From Bacillota bacterium (lineage in GTDB: Bacteria; Bacillota; Clostridia; Lachnospirales; Lachnospiraceae): DNA of 25,334 nucleotides. Location: positions 1 through 25,334 of the forward strand of contig JAEWRS010000388.1 in assembly GCA_023398855.1 (NCBI GenBank), read 5' to 3'. The notes under the pieces were generated by a model, which was not told where the DNA came from, made no database searches, and was given only the letters and a program-made list of their open reading frames with translations. Shown piece after piece: positions 1 to 10,999 of this stretch (position 1 is its first letter; each line of letters starts with the position of its first letter). A program made the position numbers and the translations under genes.

Positions 1-164
1 AATGGGGTAAGAAGAGATTAGCTTACGAGATTCAGAAAATGAAAGAAGGATTCTACTACTTCATCAAATTTGATGGCGATTCCACAACTCCCAACGAGTT
101 GGAAGCACACATTCGCATTATGGAGCCTGTCATCAGATACTTATGCGTAAGACAAGAGGCATAA
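1..164 (+). CDS. rpsF: 30S ribosomal protein S6 (3' end only)
   Basis: The window opens inside a gene. The frame starting at base 3 gives 53 residues ending VRQEA before TAA at 162-164. The readable part contains KEGFYYFIKFDG and ELEAHIRIMEPVIRYLCVR, typical of the C-terminal half of ribosomal protein S6, a small-subunit protein that pairs with S18. The identity is reinforced by ssb and rpsR directly downstream, the classic rpsF-ssb-rpsR operon. The promoter and start lie upstream of the window, so the entry is partial. Confidence 0.93.
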   Translation, partial: WGKKRLAYEIQKMKEGFYYFIKFDGDSTTPNELEAHIRIMEPVIRYLCVRQEA

Positions 165-186
165 TAGATAAAGAAAGTGTGATCGT

Positions 187-639
187 ATGAACAGAGTTAT
201 CCTTATGGGCAGATTGACCCGTGATCCAGAAGTAAGATATTCCCAGGGAGAGCGCTCTATGGCCATTGCAAGGTATACCCTTGCGGTTGACCGCAGAGGC
301 CGCAGAAATCAGGACGGCAATGAGCAGACTGCTGATTTTATCAATTGCGTTGCATTTGACAAAGCAGGAGAATTTGCTGAGAAATATTTCCGTCAGGGTA
401 TGAGAGTACTGATATCCGGAAGGATCCAGACTGGAAGTTATACGAATAAAGAAGGCATTAAGGTTTATACAACTGATATCGTTATAGAAGATCAGGAATT
501 CGCAGACAGCAAGGGCGGAACGTCCGGAGAAGGCGGCGGTTATCAGCCGGTCTCCAGGCCGGCTCCTTCCAGTGCGATCGGCGATGGATTTATGAATATT
601 CCGGATGGAGTCGAAGACGAAGGACTTCCATTCAACTAA
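187..639 (+). CDS. ssb: Single-stranded DNA-binding protein
   Basis: This 150-residue protein coats single-stranded DNA during replication, repair and recombination. The N-terminal OB fold covers about residues 1-105 and begins MNRVILMGRLTRDPEVRY, the standard SSB opening. FINCVAFDKAGEFAEKYFRQG and VLISGRIQTGSYTNKEG follow. A Gly/Pro-rich linker (about 110-135) leads to the acidic tip DEGLPFN, matching the conserved protein-interaction tail (DDDIPF type). The gene starts 22 bases after rpsF and ends 21 bases before rpsR, so it is the middle gene of the operon. The ribosome site is weak (AAGAAAG), so expression may depend partly on coupling to rpsF. Length is slightly short for SSB but normal for Clostridia. 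Confidence 0.96.
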   Translation: MNRVILMGRLTRDPEVRYSQGERSMAIARYTLAVDRRGRRNQDGNEQTADFINCVAFDKAGEFAEKYFRQGMRVLISGRIQTGSYTNKEGIKVYTTDIVIEDQEFADSKGGTSGEGGGYQPVSRPAPSSAIGDGFMNIPDGVEDEGLPFN

Positions 640-660
640 ATCTAACAGGAGGTAGTTCCA

Positions 661-927
661 ATGGCATATAATAAGAATGATAAAGCTGATGGCGCTAAGA
701 TCAGAAGAGGCGGCATGCGCAGAAGAAAAAAAGTATGCGTATTCTGCGGAGAGAAGAACGGCGTTATTGATTACAAAGATGTAAATAAATTAAAAAGATA
801 CGTGTCTGAAAGAGGCAAAATTCTTCCAAGACGTATTACAGGTAACTGCGCAAAGCACCAGAGAGCGCTTACCGTTGCAATAAAGAGAGCAAGACACATC
901 GCTCTGATGCCTTATACGATGGAATAA
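661..927 (+). CDS. rpsR: 30S ribosomal protein S18
   Basis: This 88-residue basic protein matches S18 of the small ribosomal subunit, the partner of S6. It carries [32 protein letters not shown] and [20 protein letters not shown]. Cys26, Cys29, Cys63 and His66 form the zinc-binding set of the so-called C+ form; many bacteria have a C- form without these residues, so this copy probably needs zinc. A strong AGGAGG lies 9 bases before the ATG. It is the last gene of the operon, and a terminator follows at 1044-1076. Confidence 0.97.
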   Translation: MAYNKNDKADGAKIRRGGMRRRKKVCVFCGEKNGVIDYKDVNKLKRYVSERGKILPRRITGNCAKHQRALTVAIKRARHIALMPYTME

Positions 928-1043
928 ATCCTTATTTTATAAGGGTTTGTCAGTGGTGCAAAGGCGTTTATTCAAAACTCAATCAAAAGCGGGATGATTT
1001 TTCCGGCTGATTTACTGGCTTGAGAGAGAGTTTCGTGATATGG

Positions 1044-1076
1044 AAAGACTTCACACGAGAGTGTGGGGTCTTTTTT
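1044..1076 (+). terminator. Intrinsic terminator of the rpsF-ssb-rpsR operon
   Basis: AAAGACTTCACAC pairs with GTGTGGGGTCTTT around a GAGA loop, with two T-G wobbles, and the hairpin runs into six T. It sits 117 bases after rpsR; a weaker AT-rich hairpin without a T tract lies right after the stop at about 929-949. Confidence 0.85.
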
Positions 1077-1134
1077 GCTGAACAGGAAAGTACGATATAT
1101 ATGATCAATCAGCACGGAATATCATAAAATCATA

Positions 1135-1163
1135 TTGACATCATTCGATCTGAAACATATAAT
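1135..1163 (+). promoter_or_regulatory. Consensus sigma-A promoter of the arsR-type gene
   Basis: TTGACA (1135-1140) and TATAAT (1158-1163) are both perfect and separated by exactly 17 bases. The ATG follows 35 bases after the -10 box. Several ATCAT repeats upstream and across the -35 box could be regulator contacts, but no convincing ArsR dyad was found. Confidence 0.85.
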
Positions 1164-1198
1164 TATGGTATCGAAAGCTATGGATGTGAGGTGCTGAT

Positions 1199-1510
1199 AT
1201 GGAAAACTATGAGGAATATACAAAGGTATTTAAGGCGCTTGGGGACCCCAAAAGAGTGATGATTATCCACATGCTCTCTTGCGGCGAGCTTTGCGCCTGT
1301 AAAATTTTAGAGAAATTTGAAATGTCCCAATCCACGCTTTCCCATCATATGAAGATCCTGTGTGACTGTGGTCTTGTGAAGGGAAGGAATGAGGGGAAAT
1401 GGACCCACTACTCTTTGAATGAAGCTATTATCAGCAAAACGAAGCAGTTTTTCTGCGACATTACAACCGACAAGGAAAACTGTATCTGTAAAGATTTCAC
1501 AGGCAGCTGA
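1199..1510 (+). CDS. ArsR/SmtB-family metalloregulator (As(III)-type cysteine motif)
   Basis: This 103-residue winged-helix repressor has the ArsR layout: FKALGDPKRVMIIHML (helices 1-2), then GELCACKILEKFEMSQSTLSHHMKIL as the helix-turn-helix. The ELCAC segment holds Cys32 and Cys34 at the position of the arsenite-binding ELCVCDL motif of classical ArsR. An extra pair, Cys95 and Cys97, sits at the C-terminus. Family knowledge suggests it releases DNA on binding As(III) or a similar soft metal. GAGGTG lies upstream of the ATG. No arsenic permease, reductase or other target follows: the next gene is convergent and starts 44 bases later, so this is an orphan regulator. The family is certain; the ligand is inferred. 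Confidence 0.88.
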   Translation: MENYEEYTKVFKALGDPKRVMIIHMLSCGELCACKILEKFEMSQSTLSHHMKILCDCGLVKGRNEGKWTHYSLNEAIISKTKQFFCDITTDKENCICKDFTGS

Positions 1511-1554
1511 ACGGGATGTGGTGAAAATGAGCAAATGTAAAGCTGGGTTTCATG

Positions 1555-2388
1555 TTACTGTGGTTCTCCATCAATTTCAACTAATATTAATGTCACATAT
1601 TCATCTCTGTTTTTTGTACCGATCTCAAAGATCAGATATTCTTCATAAGCATTTCTTCCAAGTGTTATCTGATGTTCCTGTGCATACTGCAGTATCTTTG
1701 AATACATCTCACAGATGTTCTTATAACTTCCCTTATAGAAGACCTGAAGATACCAGCCTTCCTTTCGTACCAGAGTGTTTTTTTTCTTATCAGCATTGTT
1801 TGTTTTTGTGTACAAATAAGAGAAGCTGTCAAATCTTTTTTTTCGGATATTCTCAATGGTAAGGGAACCGCCCAGAAAATCAATCATGCTTGCGTTGCTG
1901 TCATTGCGGAATGCAATCAGTTCTGTCAGAAAATTTGTATATGAATCGTCTTTGCCATTATCCTTATAGGTACTGCACAGAGCCTTCATGCTTTTGTGAT
2001 AAGCGGGCTTAATGATATTGTATTCTGCAGATAAGGCACTTTCAGTTAAGTCCATTAGAAAATCTATCCCATGCTTTGTATTTTTTAATCTTACAATTTC
2101 TTTTTCCACTTCATTTGATTTTTGTTCCAGCAAATCGATCAACTTTTCAGGGTTTCTTTCGTCCATATAATTTTTAATCTCTTTTAATGGCATTCCCAGC
2201 CTTTTTAAAGCAGAAATAATAGAAAAAGTATCAAATTGCCGGAAGGAGTAGCAGCGGTAGCCATTCTCCTTTGTGATTTCAGGTTGGAAAAGTTCTATCT
2301 GATCATAATAAAATAAGATATGCTTGGGGATTCCGCAGATTTTTGCAAATTCTCCTGTTGTTAAGTATTCGTTTTTATTTTCTGACAT
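1555..2388 (-). CDS. MerR-family multidrug-sensing regulator (BmrR-like)
   Basis: This 277-residue protein opens with a MerR winged helix (about 8-78): [31 protein letters not shown], then [35 protein letters not shown] coiled-coil dimerisation helix (about 82-115) and a C-terminal GyrI-like/AraC effector-binding domain (about 150-277, with [15 protein letters not shown] and EEYLIFEIG) follow. This is the layout of BmrR-type activators, which bind lipophilic cations or drugs. AGAAAGG precedes the ATG by 8 bases. It diverges from the two exporter genes, and the shared region holds a MerR operator at 2453-2483, so it very likely activates that exporter. The inducer is unknown. Confidence 0.88.
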   Translation of the reverse strand: MSENKNEYLTTGEFAKICGIPKHILFYYDQIELFQPEITKENGYRCYSFRQFDTFSIISALKRLGMPLKEIKNYMDERNPEKLIDLLEQKSNEVEKEIVRLKNTKHGIDFLMDLTESALSAEYNIIKPAYHKSMKALCSTYKDNGKDDSYTNFLTELIAFRNDSNASMIDFLGGSLTIENIRKKRFDSFSYLYTKTNNADKKKNTLVRKEGWYLQVFYKGSYKNICEMYSKILQYAQEHQITLGRNAYEEYLIFEIGTKNRDEYVTLILVEIDGEPQ

Positions 2389-2452
2389 AGAATTACCTTT
2401 CTAAGCTGCCTTTTATGGGGCATCGGGTTAATATTTTATCTTGAGTTTTTTC

Positions 2453-2483
2453 TTGACTATAAGACAACCTTATAGTTTATAAT
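2453..2483 (+). promoter_or_regulatory. MerR-type promoter/operator of the ABC exporter
   Basis: TTGACT (2453-2458) and TATAAT (2478-2483) are separated by 19 bases, the over-long spacing typical of MerR-activated promoters. The spacer contains a perfect inverted repeat: ACTATAAG (2456-2463), five bases ACAAC, then CTTATAGT (2469-2476). The MerR family is known to bind such a dyad and untwist the DNA to realign the boxes. The dyad is also well placed to control the divergent merR gene. Confidence 0.9.
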
Positions 2484-2562
2484 AGTCAGGCGGCCTGTTC
2501 CTGTCAAGGAATATGGCTGAAATTATTTGAGTTTTATTCAGTAAAACAAAAGGAGCTATGTG

Positions 2563-4290
2563 ATGCAATTAATGTTAAAATATTTAATAAGATATCCCAG
2601 ACTGATTCTGTTAAATATCGTAGGAATTTTTAGCTTTGTAGCAGTGCAGCTGGGTATTCCCACAGTCATGGCGTGGATGATTGATAATGGAATAGGGAAA
2701 GGCGATATCGCTTATATTAAGAACATGGGCGGTGTCATGCTGATTGTCTGTATTTTTGGTGGTGCAGGGACCATTTTATTGACTTATGCTTCATCAAGAA
2801 TTTCTACTTATATGATCCGTGATATCAGAAATGATGTGTTTGCTCAGTCCCAGAGATTCTCCCATACAGAATACAATAAATTTGGTGTATCTTCCATGAT
2901 AACACGGACAACGAATGATGCCTTCCAGTTAATGCTGTTCTCTAATCTGTTGTTTCGGACTGCACTTTTGGCGCCGGTCATGATTTTTATCAGTGTTTTT
3001 ATGACCATCAGAACAAGTGTCAATCTTTCCATGGTCATTGGAGGAAGCCTTCCGTTTATTGTATTGGGTGTGGTTGTCATTGCCAGATTGACCAATCCCC
3101 TATCCGAGAAGCAGCAAAAAGGTATGGACCGGCTGAACCGGATTTCAAGAGAAAGTCTGACAGGGATCCGTGTAATCAGAGCTTTTCGGAAAAGTGAGTA
3201 TGAGTCAGCACGTTTTGCAGATACCAATGACGAATATGCTGTTTATTCAAAGAAGTTATATAAAATTATGTCATTTACTCAGCCGGCCTTTTTCTTCTTG
3301 CTGCACCTTGCAATGATGGCAGTGTTTTGGATATCAAGCGTCATGATTGATCATGGCACCTTACAGGTTGGCCAGCTGGTTGCTTTCTTAGAGTATCAGT
3401 TTCATGCAATGTTTTCAATTATGCTGTTTTCCATGGTATTTGTAATGTATCCCAGAGCACAGGTGTCTGCAAACCGTATTCAGGAATTATTAGTAGTAGA
3501 ACCATTGGTGAAGAATCCCCCCCTGGGTATTACGGCTGAAAATAAAGGTCAGGTGGAATTTGACCATGTTACGTTTCAGTATCCGGATGGCGAGCTTCCT
3601 GTGATCAGGGATGTATCGTTTACTGCCAGCAAGGGAGAAACCATTGCGTTCATCGGCAGCACGGGCAGCGGGAAAAGTACTTTAATTAATTTAATTCCAA
3701 GATTTTATGATGTGACAAATGGTTCTATTAAAATTGATGGTGTGGATATACGCAGCTATAATTTAAAGGCGCTCCGTCAGAAAATCGGTTTTATCCCTCA
3801 AAAGGCATTTTTATTTAAAGGAACCATAGAAGAAAATATTAAATTCGGCAATCCCAGTGCCACACCCGAAGAAATCAATCATGCGGTTGAAGTGGCACAG
3901 GCAAAGGAATTTGTTGAGGATAAGCCGGATGGGCTGCAGGAATATATCAGCGAAGGTGCAAAGAATGTTTCAGGAGGCCAAAAACAGCGGATTTCCATTG
4001 CAAGAGCATTGGTCAGAAAGCCTGAAATATATATTTTTGATGACAGTTTTTCTGCTCTTGACTATAAAACAGATGCTTCCCTGCGTGCAGAGCTTAAGAA
4101 AGAAACAAAAGAATCCGTTGTATTTATTGTTGCGCAAAGAATCAGTACCATCATGAATTCGGACAAAATCATAGTGCTGAATGAAGGCGAAGTAGTTGGT
4201 GTGGGAACACACAGAGAATTATTAAAGTCCTGCAGTGTATATTATGAAATTGCAGATTCACAACTTACAAAGGAGGAATTGGAGCGATGA
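2563..4290 (+). CDS. Heterodimeric ABC multidrug exporter subunit, degenerate-site half (YheI/BmrC/TM287-like)
   Basis: About 575 residues: a six-helix transmembrane domain (about 1-300) fused to an ATPase domain (about 330-575). The Walker A GSTGSGKST (about 365) and signature VSGGQKQR (about 468) are canonical. Walker B reads IFDDSFSALD, so the catalytic Glu is Asp, and the switch His is Gln (VAQRIST, about 525). These changes mark the degenerate-site subunit of heterodimeric exporters. AAAGGAG supports the ATG at 2563 (7-base gap); a GTG at 2560 is in frame but too close. The last bases overlap the partner gene by 4 bp (ATGA), so the two are co-translated. Drug or lipophilic-compound export is inferred from family and the BmrR-like neighbour. 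Confidence 0.92.
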   Translation: MQLMLKYLIRYPRLILLNIVGIFSFVAVQLGIPTVMAWMIDNGIGKGDIAYIKNMGGVMLIVCIFGGAGTILLTYASSRISTYMIRDIRNDVFAQSQRFSHTEYNKFGVSSMITRTTNDAFQLMLFSNLLFRTALLAPVMIFISVFMTIRTSVNLSMVIGGSLPFIVLGVVVIARLTNPLSEKQQKGMDRLNRISRESLTGIRVIRAFRKSEYESARFADTNDEYAVYSKKLYKIMSFTQPAFFFLLHLAMMAVFWISSVMIDHGTLQVGQLVAFLEYQFHAMFSIMLFSMVFVMYPRAQVSANRIQELLVVEPLVKNPPLGITAENKGQVEFDHVTFQYPDGELPVIRDVSFTASKGETIAFIGSTGSGKSTLINLIPRFYDVTNGSIKIDGVDIRSYNLKALRQKIGFIPQKAFLFKGTIEENIKFGNPSATPEEINHAVEVAQAKEFVEDKPDGLQEYISEGAKNVSGGQKQRISIARALVRKPEIYIFDDSFSALDYKTDASLRAELKKETKESVVFIVAQRISTIMNSDKIIVLNEGEVVGVGTHRELLKSCSVYYEIADSQLTKEELER

Positions 4291-6050
4291 AAAAATTATT
4301 TCCCTATATAAAACCGTACTTGAAATTTTTTATAGCGGCAATTCTCCTTACCATAAGCTACTCTGCCTTTTTATCAGCATCACCCATGGTGGAAGGCCTG
4401 ATTACTACAAGGCTTAAGGATGATGTTGTAAATATTGCCAACAAAGTTCCAGGGGCCTCTATCAGCTTTTCCTATGTTATTAAAATCTTAAAGCTGCTGC
4501 TGGCCATTTATATAGGAAACATACTCAGCAGCTTTGGCTCTCAATATTTTTTAACCAATGGCATTCAAAACACAATGCGTGATTTGAGAAACCATGTGCA
4601 GAGAAAGATTACAAAGCTTCCTGTCGGCTATTTTGATAAACGGACGGTGGGAGATATTCTCAGCATCATTTCAAATGACATCGATACCATGTCAAATGCC
4701 CTGCAGCAGAGTTTGTCAAGAATATTAAGTGCCTTCTTATCTGTTACTCTGGCAATTGTATTAATGTTTTATATTAACCCCACTATGGGCGCTGTTGCTG
4801 TTTTGCTCATACCTGGAAGCGCTTTGATCATGAAATTTATTATGAACCGTTCTTCTGCTATGTTTGAGAAGCAGCAGATGGCGCTAGGTGATTTAAACGG
4901 CTATATTCAGGAAAGGTACACAGGATTAACGGAGATCAAGCTGTATGGTAAGCAGGAAGATTCCATCGAGGAGTTTAAGGAGATTAACCATAATCTTTGC
5001 GAAAACGGATTTAAGGCACAGTTTATTTCCGGACTGATGTCACCTCTGATCTCATTTATTACTTATATAGGAATTGTAGCTGTTTGCATATTAGGTGCCA
5101 TATTTGCGATTTCAGGTACCATAACAGTTGGACAGCTTCAGGCATTTATCCGCTATATGTGGCAGTTAAATGAGCCCTTGGAGCAGGTGGCGCAATTATC
5201 CGCCTCCATTCAATCTGCCATGGCAGCATCGGATAGGGTATTTGGTTTTCTTTCTGAAACGGAGGAAGTACCGGAAACATCTAATCCCGTAAAAATAGAT
5301 GATTTGCAGGGAAATGTTGTCTTTGAAGATGTATCCTTTGGGTACACCAAGGATAACATGCTCATTGAGCATTTGAATATAAATGTGAAAAGTGGTCAAA
5401 TGGTGGCCATCGTCGGGCCTACTGGTGCAGGAAAAACCACTCTGATCAACCTCTTAATGCGTTTTTACGACGTAAATGAGGGGGCAATCAAGGTTGACGG
5501 CGTGAAGATTAAGGATATGAAGCGGGATGATCTCCGCTCTATCTTTGGTATGGTGCTGCAGGACACCTGGCTGTTTAACGGAACAATTGCAGATAATATA
5601 AAGTACGGTAAAGAGAATGCAGCCCAAAAGGAGATTGAAAATGCTGCAAAGACAGCAAACGTAAATCATTTTATTAAAACACAGCCAGATGGCTACCATA
5701 TGATATTAAATGAGGAATCCTCCAACGTATCCGTGGGTGAGAAGCAGCTTTTAACCATAGCAAGAGCGTTCCTGGCGGACCCGGCTATTTTAATCCTTGA
5801 TGAAGCGACAAGCTCCGTGGATACCAGACTTGAGCTAATGCTTCAGACGGCTATGAAAAATATCATGAAGGGAAGAACCAGCTTTGTGATTGCCCACCGT
5901 CTATCAACCATCAGAAATGCTGACCTCATCCTGGTTATGAATGAAGGAACCATTATTGAACAGGGGACTCATGAGGAATTAATATCAAAAAGAGGATTTT
6001 ATGAAAGACTGTATATGAGTCAGTTCCAGAATCAGGCGGAACAGGCTTAA
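4287..6050 (+). CDS. Heterodimeric ABC multidrug exporter subunit, consensus-site half (YheH/BmrD/TM288-like)
   Basis: This 587-residue partner has a six-helix membrane domain (about 1-325) and an ATPase domain. Walker A is GPTGAGKTT (377-385), Walker B LILDEATSSVD (about 503) keeps the catalytic Glu, and the switch His is present (IAHRLST). Its signature reads VSVGEKQ in place of LSGGQ. Together with the partner's Asp Walker B this gives one active site (this Walker B with the partner's SGGQ) and one degenerate site, as in TM287/288 and BmrCD. The periplasmic-side segment between the first two helices (about residues 37-65) is long, a feature of this half in known heterodimers. It is the last gene of the two-gene operon. 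Confidence 0.92.
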   Translation: MKKLFPYIKPYLKFFIAAILLTISYSAFLSASPMVEGLITTRLKDDVVNIANKVPGASISFSYVIKILKLLLAIYIGNILSSFGSQYFLTNGIQNTMRDLRNHVQRKITKLPVGYFDKRTVGDILSIISNDIDTMSNALQQSLSRILSAFLSVTLAIVLMFYINPTMGAVAVLLIPGSALIMKFIMNRSSAMFEKQQMALGDLNGYIQERYTGLTEIKLYGKQEDSIEEFKEINHNLCENGFKAQFISGLMSPLISFITYIGIVAVCILGAIFAISGTITVGQLQAFIRYMWQLNEPLEQVAQLSASIQSAMAASDRVFGFLSETEEVPETSNPVKIDDLQGNVVFEDVSFGYTKDNMLIEHLNINVKSGQMVAIVGPTGAGKTTLINLLMRFYDVNEGAIKVDGVKIKDMKRDDLRSIFGMVLQDTWLFNGTIADNIKYGKENAAQKEIENAAKTANVNHFIKTQPDGYHMILNEESSNVSVGEKQLLTIARAFLADPAILILDEATSSVDTRLELMLQTAMKNIMKGRTSFVIAHRLSTIRNADLILVMNEGTIIEQGTHEELISKRGFYERLYMSQFQNQAEQA

Positions 6051-6081
6051 CACATACTGACACGGCATCATCTGCTCTTTA

Positions 6082-6111
6082 CCTGCCAGATTGGTGACAG
6101 TCTGGTACAGG
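6082..6111 (+). other. Imperfect hairpin after the exporter operon
   Basis: CCTGCCAGA pairs with TCTGG-TA-CAGG (one 2-base bulge) around a 10-base loop. A run of six T follows only about 22 bases later, so this is at best a weak or split terminator. No better terminator is visible between the exporter and the rpiR-type gene. Confidence 0.3.
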
Positions 6112-6125
6112 CATTGCGCATATGC

Positions 6126-6154
6126 TTGTTCTTTTTTATGCAGAGTGATATAGT
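6126..6154 (+). promoter_or_regulatory. Possible promoter of the rpiR-type gene
   Basis: TTGTTC (6126-6131), a 17-base spacer and TATAGT (6149-6154) lie 23 bases before the ATG. The -35 box is poor. Confidence 0.4.
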
Positions 6155-6177
6155 TAAGTGAAAAAGGGGGCGCAGGG

Positions 6178-6927
6178 ATGTTTCGTGTGGAGCAGGTAAA
6201 GTCACTGAATGATCTGGAAATGGAAGTATATCGTTATGTGACGAAAAACTATGATAAAGTGAAGTATATGAGAATCAGGGAGCTGGCTTTAGAAGCCCAT
6301 GTGTCCACTTCCACGGTTTTGCGTTTCTGTAAGAAGATGGATTGTAACGGCTATGCAGAGTTTAAAATCAGGCTGAAGCAGTATTTTGATAGGGGAAAAG
6401 AACTGCATGCAGCGGATGATGTGACAGAAGTTATTGACTTTTTAAAGAAAACCACTTCCGAAGAATTTGAGAAAAAGCTGGATATGATGACGGAAGTGAT
6501 TGTCAGTGCTGATCATGTGATCTTTGTGGGCAGCGGCATGTCGGGAATTGTGGCTAAATACGGGGCAAGGTATTTTTCCAGCATGGGTAAGTTCTGCCTT
6601 TATATTGATGAACCCCATTATCCGACTGAAAGCAAGTTTTTTGAAAATGCCCTTGTTATTGTGTTTTCGGTTTCAGGGGAGTCCAATGATACCATTGGAC
6701 ATGTGATCCGCTTTAAGGAACAAAATTGCCAGATATTCAGTGTGACCAATACAGAAAACTGTACTGTGGCGAAATTATCGGATTACAATATAGCTTATTA
6801 TGTGACTTATATGCGGTTAAAGGTTTACGACATCACTACCCAGATGCCTGCCATGAGCATTGTGGAACGGTTGGGTAAAAAGCTGTACCGGTATACTTCT
6901 GAAGGATCGGACAATACTTTAAAATAA
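6178..6927 (+). CDS. RpiR/MurR-family transcriptional regulator (HTH + SIS)
   Basis: This 249-residue regulator has an N-terminal HTH_6 domain (about 1-75; IRELALEAHVSTSTVLRFCKKM) and a C-terminal SIS sugar-phosphate-binding domain (about 95-230; VIFVGSGMSGIVAKYGARYF, then VFSVSGESNDTIGHV). RpiR proteins sense phosphosugars and usually repress or activate a neighbouring sugar operon. It directly precedes a beta-glucoside PTS gene and a phospho-glucosidase, so the likely effector is a phosphorylated beta-glucoside or glucose 6-phosphate (inference). A terminator at 6965-6997 separates it from the PTS gene, which has its own strong promoter. A purine-rich GGGGGCGCAGGG precedes the ATG. Confidence 0.88.
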   Translation: MFRVEQVKSLNDLEMEVYRYVTKNYDKVKYMRIRELALEAHVSTSTVLRFCKKMDCNGYAEFKIRLKQYFDRGKELHAADDVTEVIDFLKKTTSEEFEKKLDMMTEVIVSADHVIFVGSGMSGIVAKYGARYFSSMGKFCLYIDEPHYPTESKFFENALVIVFSVSGESNDTIGHVIRFKEQNCQIFSVTNTENCTVAKLSDYNIAYYVTYMRLKVYDITTQMPAMSIVERLGKKLYRYTSEGSDNTLK

Positions 6928-6964
6928 TAAATCCACAATTAAAAAACATACTGTTACGTGAAAG

Positions 6965-6997
6965 AAACAAGTGAGAAACGTTGTCACTTGTTTTTTT
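6965..6997 (+). terminator. Intrinsic terminator after the rpiR-type gene
   Basis: AAACAAGTGA pairs perfectly with TCACTTGTTT around a 9-base loop and continues into a run of seven T. Confidence 0.88.
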
Positions 6998-7011
6998 ACG
7001 CCTAAGAAATG

Positions 7012-7040
7012 ATGACAACGGATTTGAGAGACAGTATAAT
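7012..7040 (+). promoter_or_regulatory. Sigma-A promoter of the PTS-glucosidase operon
   Basis: ATGACA (7012-7017, 5 of 6 consensus), a 17-base spacer and a perfect TATAAT (7035-7040). The predicted transcript has a leader of about 49 bases containing the palindrome at 7067-7080. Confidence 0.75.
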
Positions 7041-7066
7041 CACAATCAGCAAAGCACTTTGGGTAT

Positions 7067-7080
7067 TTATCAATTGATAA
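7067..7080. promoter_or_regulatory. 14-bp palindrome, candidate RpiR-type operator
   Basis: TTATCAATTGATAA is a perfect 14-bp palindrome about 20 bases downstream of the expected transcription start and directly before the ribosome site of the EIIBC gene. That is a natural roadblock or repressor position. The adjacent rpiR-type product is the obvious candidate binder; this is inference. Confidence 0.45.
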
Positions 7081-7095
7081 GAGAGGAATGAAGAA

Positions 7096-9934
<2,839 letters not shown>

Positions 9935-9940
9935 TGAAAA

Positions 9941-10009
9941 GGGAGTCTGTTATTGATTGTTCAAGGATTGGTATGATTCTTGGAGAAATCAGTTACAGGC
10001 TCTTTTTTT
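9941..10009 (+). terminator. Long imperfect hairpin terminator of the PTS-GH1 operon
   Basis: GAGTCTGT (9943-9950) pairs with ACAGGCTC (9995-10002) with one T-G wobble. Within it TTGATT and TCAAGGAT pair with ATTCTTGGA and AATCA, making one long interrupted hairpin that ends in seven T (10003-10009). Confidence 0.75.
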
Positions 10010-10137
10010 GTGATGAACTGATTGAAACTTTTTGTTATGGGATTCTGGTAAATAATAACTATTTGATATATAATGATTAGCAAATGAATATACAGGCCAG
10101 TGAGGTGGGATAGAAAAGTCTAGAAAGGCGGCGGATT

Positions 10138-10962
10138 ATGATTGCTATTTATGATTGGTTTGGCTATAAATTGCCCATAAAGGAACGATATCAGTTAATA
10201 AAAAAGATTGGATTTGACGGCGTTTTATTATGGTGGAGCGAAAGCTTTGGCAGGGACTATTACCGCAACGCACCGCAGCTTGCAAGAGAGGCAGGTCTTT
10301 TTATAGAAAATATCCACACGCCGGTGGATAACCAAAACCATCTCTGGCTGGACAATCAGGATGGGGCAGCATTAGCTGACTGCTATTTGCAATGCGTTTC
10401 AGACTGTGCCGAATTTGGGATTTCCACAATGGTGGTGCATCTGCCTGGCGAAGACAAGCCGTATAACACCTTGGGACTGGACAGAATCAAGAAAATCGCT
10501 GGAAAAGCGGAACAGCTTGGGATTAATGTTGCTTTTGAGAATTTACAGAATCTGGTCAATCTGGCCTATGTGCTGGAGCAGGTGGACTCCCCCAGGATTG
10601 GATTTTGTTATGACTGTGGACATCATTACCGCTATTATCCCGGCCAAGACTTATTATCCATGTATGGCCCCCGGATGATGGCACTGCATTTACACGATAT
10701 TGGTGGAGTCCATGGACAACACCAGTTACCCTTTGACGGACCAATAGACTGGCCTGAGGCCATGAGGAAAATTGCTGAACAGGAGTACTCAGGTGCAACC
10801 GCAATAGAGGCCATGAATTGGGATTATAAGCATTTATCGGCAGAAGAATTTTTGAAGGAAGCATTTGCACGGGCAAAAAGACTGGAAGCGTTAAGATTTT
10901 GTAAGGGGGACTTGCTGGAACCTGGACACAGTTCCAATTATGGTGAGGCAATTAACGACTGA
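10138..10962 (+). CDS. Sugar phosphate isomerase/epimerase-like TIM barrel protein
   Basis: This 274-residue protein has the xylose isomerase-like (AP endonuclease 2) TIM-barrel pattern: IGFDGVLLWW, IENIHTPVDN, VVHLPGED, INVAFENLQN, GFCYDCGHHYRYY, MALHLHDIGG and ATAIEAMNWDY. Likely metal ligands are Glu134, Asp159, His186 and Glu224, with His162 near the site. The family includes IolE, hydroxypyruvate isomerase and many unassigned sugar epimerases, so the substrate cannot be read from sequence. It follows the beta-glucoside operon but has its own upstream region, with TATAAT at 10069-10074 and no good -35 box. AGAAAGGCGG precedes the ATG. A YjbR-GNAT gene follows 37 bases downstream, probably co-transcribed. 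Confidence 0.82.
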   Translation: MIAIYDWFGYKLPIKERYQLIKKIGFDGVLLWWSESFGRDYYRNAPQLAREAGLFIENIHTPVDNQNHLWLDNQDGAALADCYLQCVSDCAEFGISTMVVHLPGEDKPYNTLGLDRIKKIAGKAEQLGINVAFENLQNLVNLAYVLEQVDSPRIGFCYDCGHHYRYYPGQDLLSMYGPRMMALHLHDIGGVHGQHQLPFDGPIDWPEAMRKIAEQEYSGATAIEAMNWDYKHLSAEEFLKEAFARAKRLEALRFCKGDLLEPGHSSNYGEAIND

Positions 10963-10999
10963 TAAAAAGTAAATTTAAAGATAGCTGAGGAGTTAAGGC

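Noticed and set aside
1419..1862. Plus-strand reading frame across the arsR end and merR gene
   Set aside because: It overlaps two well-supported genes in other frames and has no recognisable domain or ribosome site.
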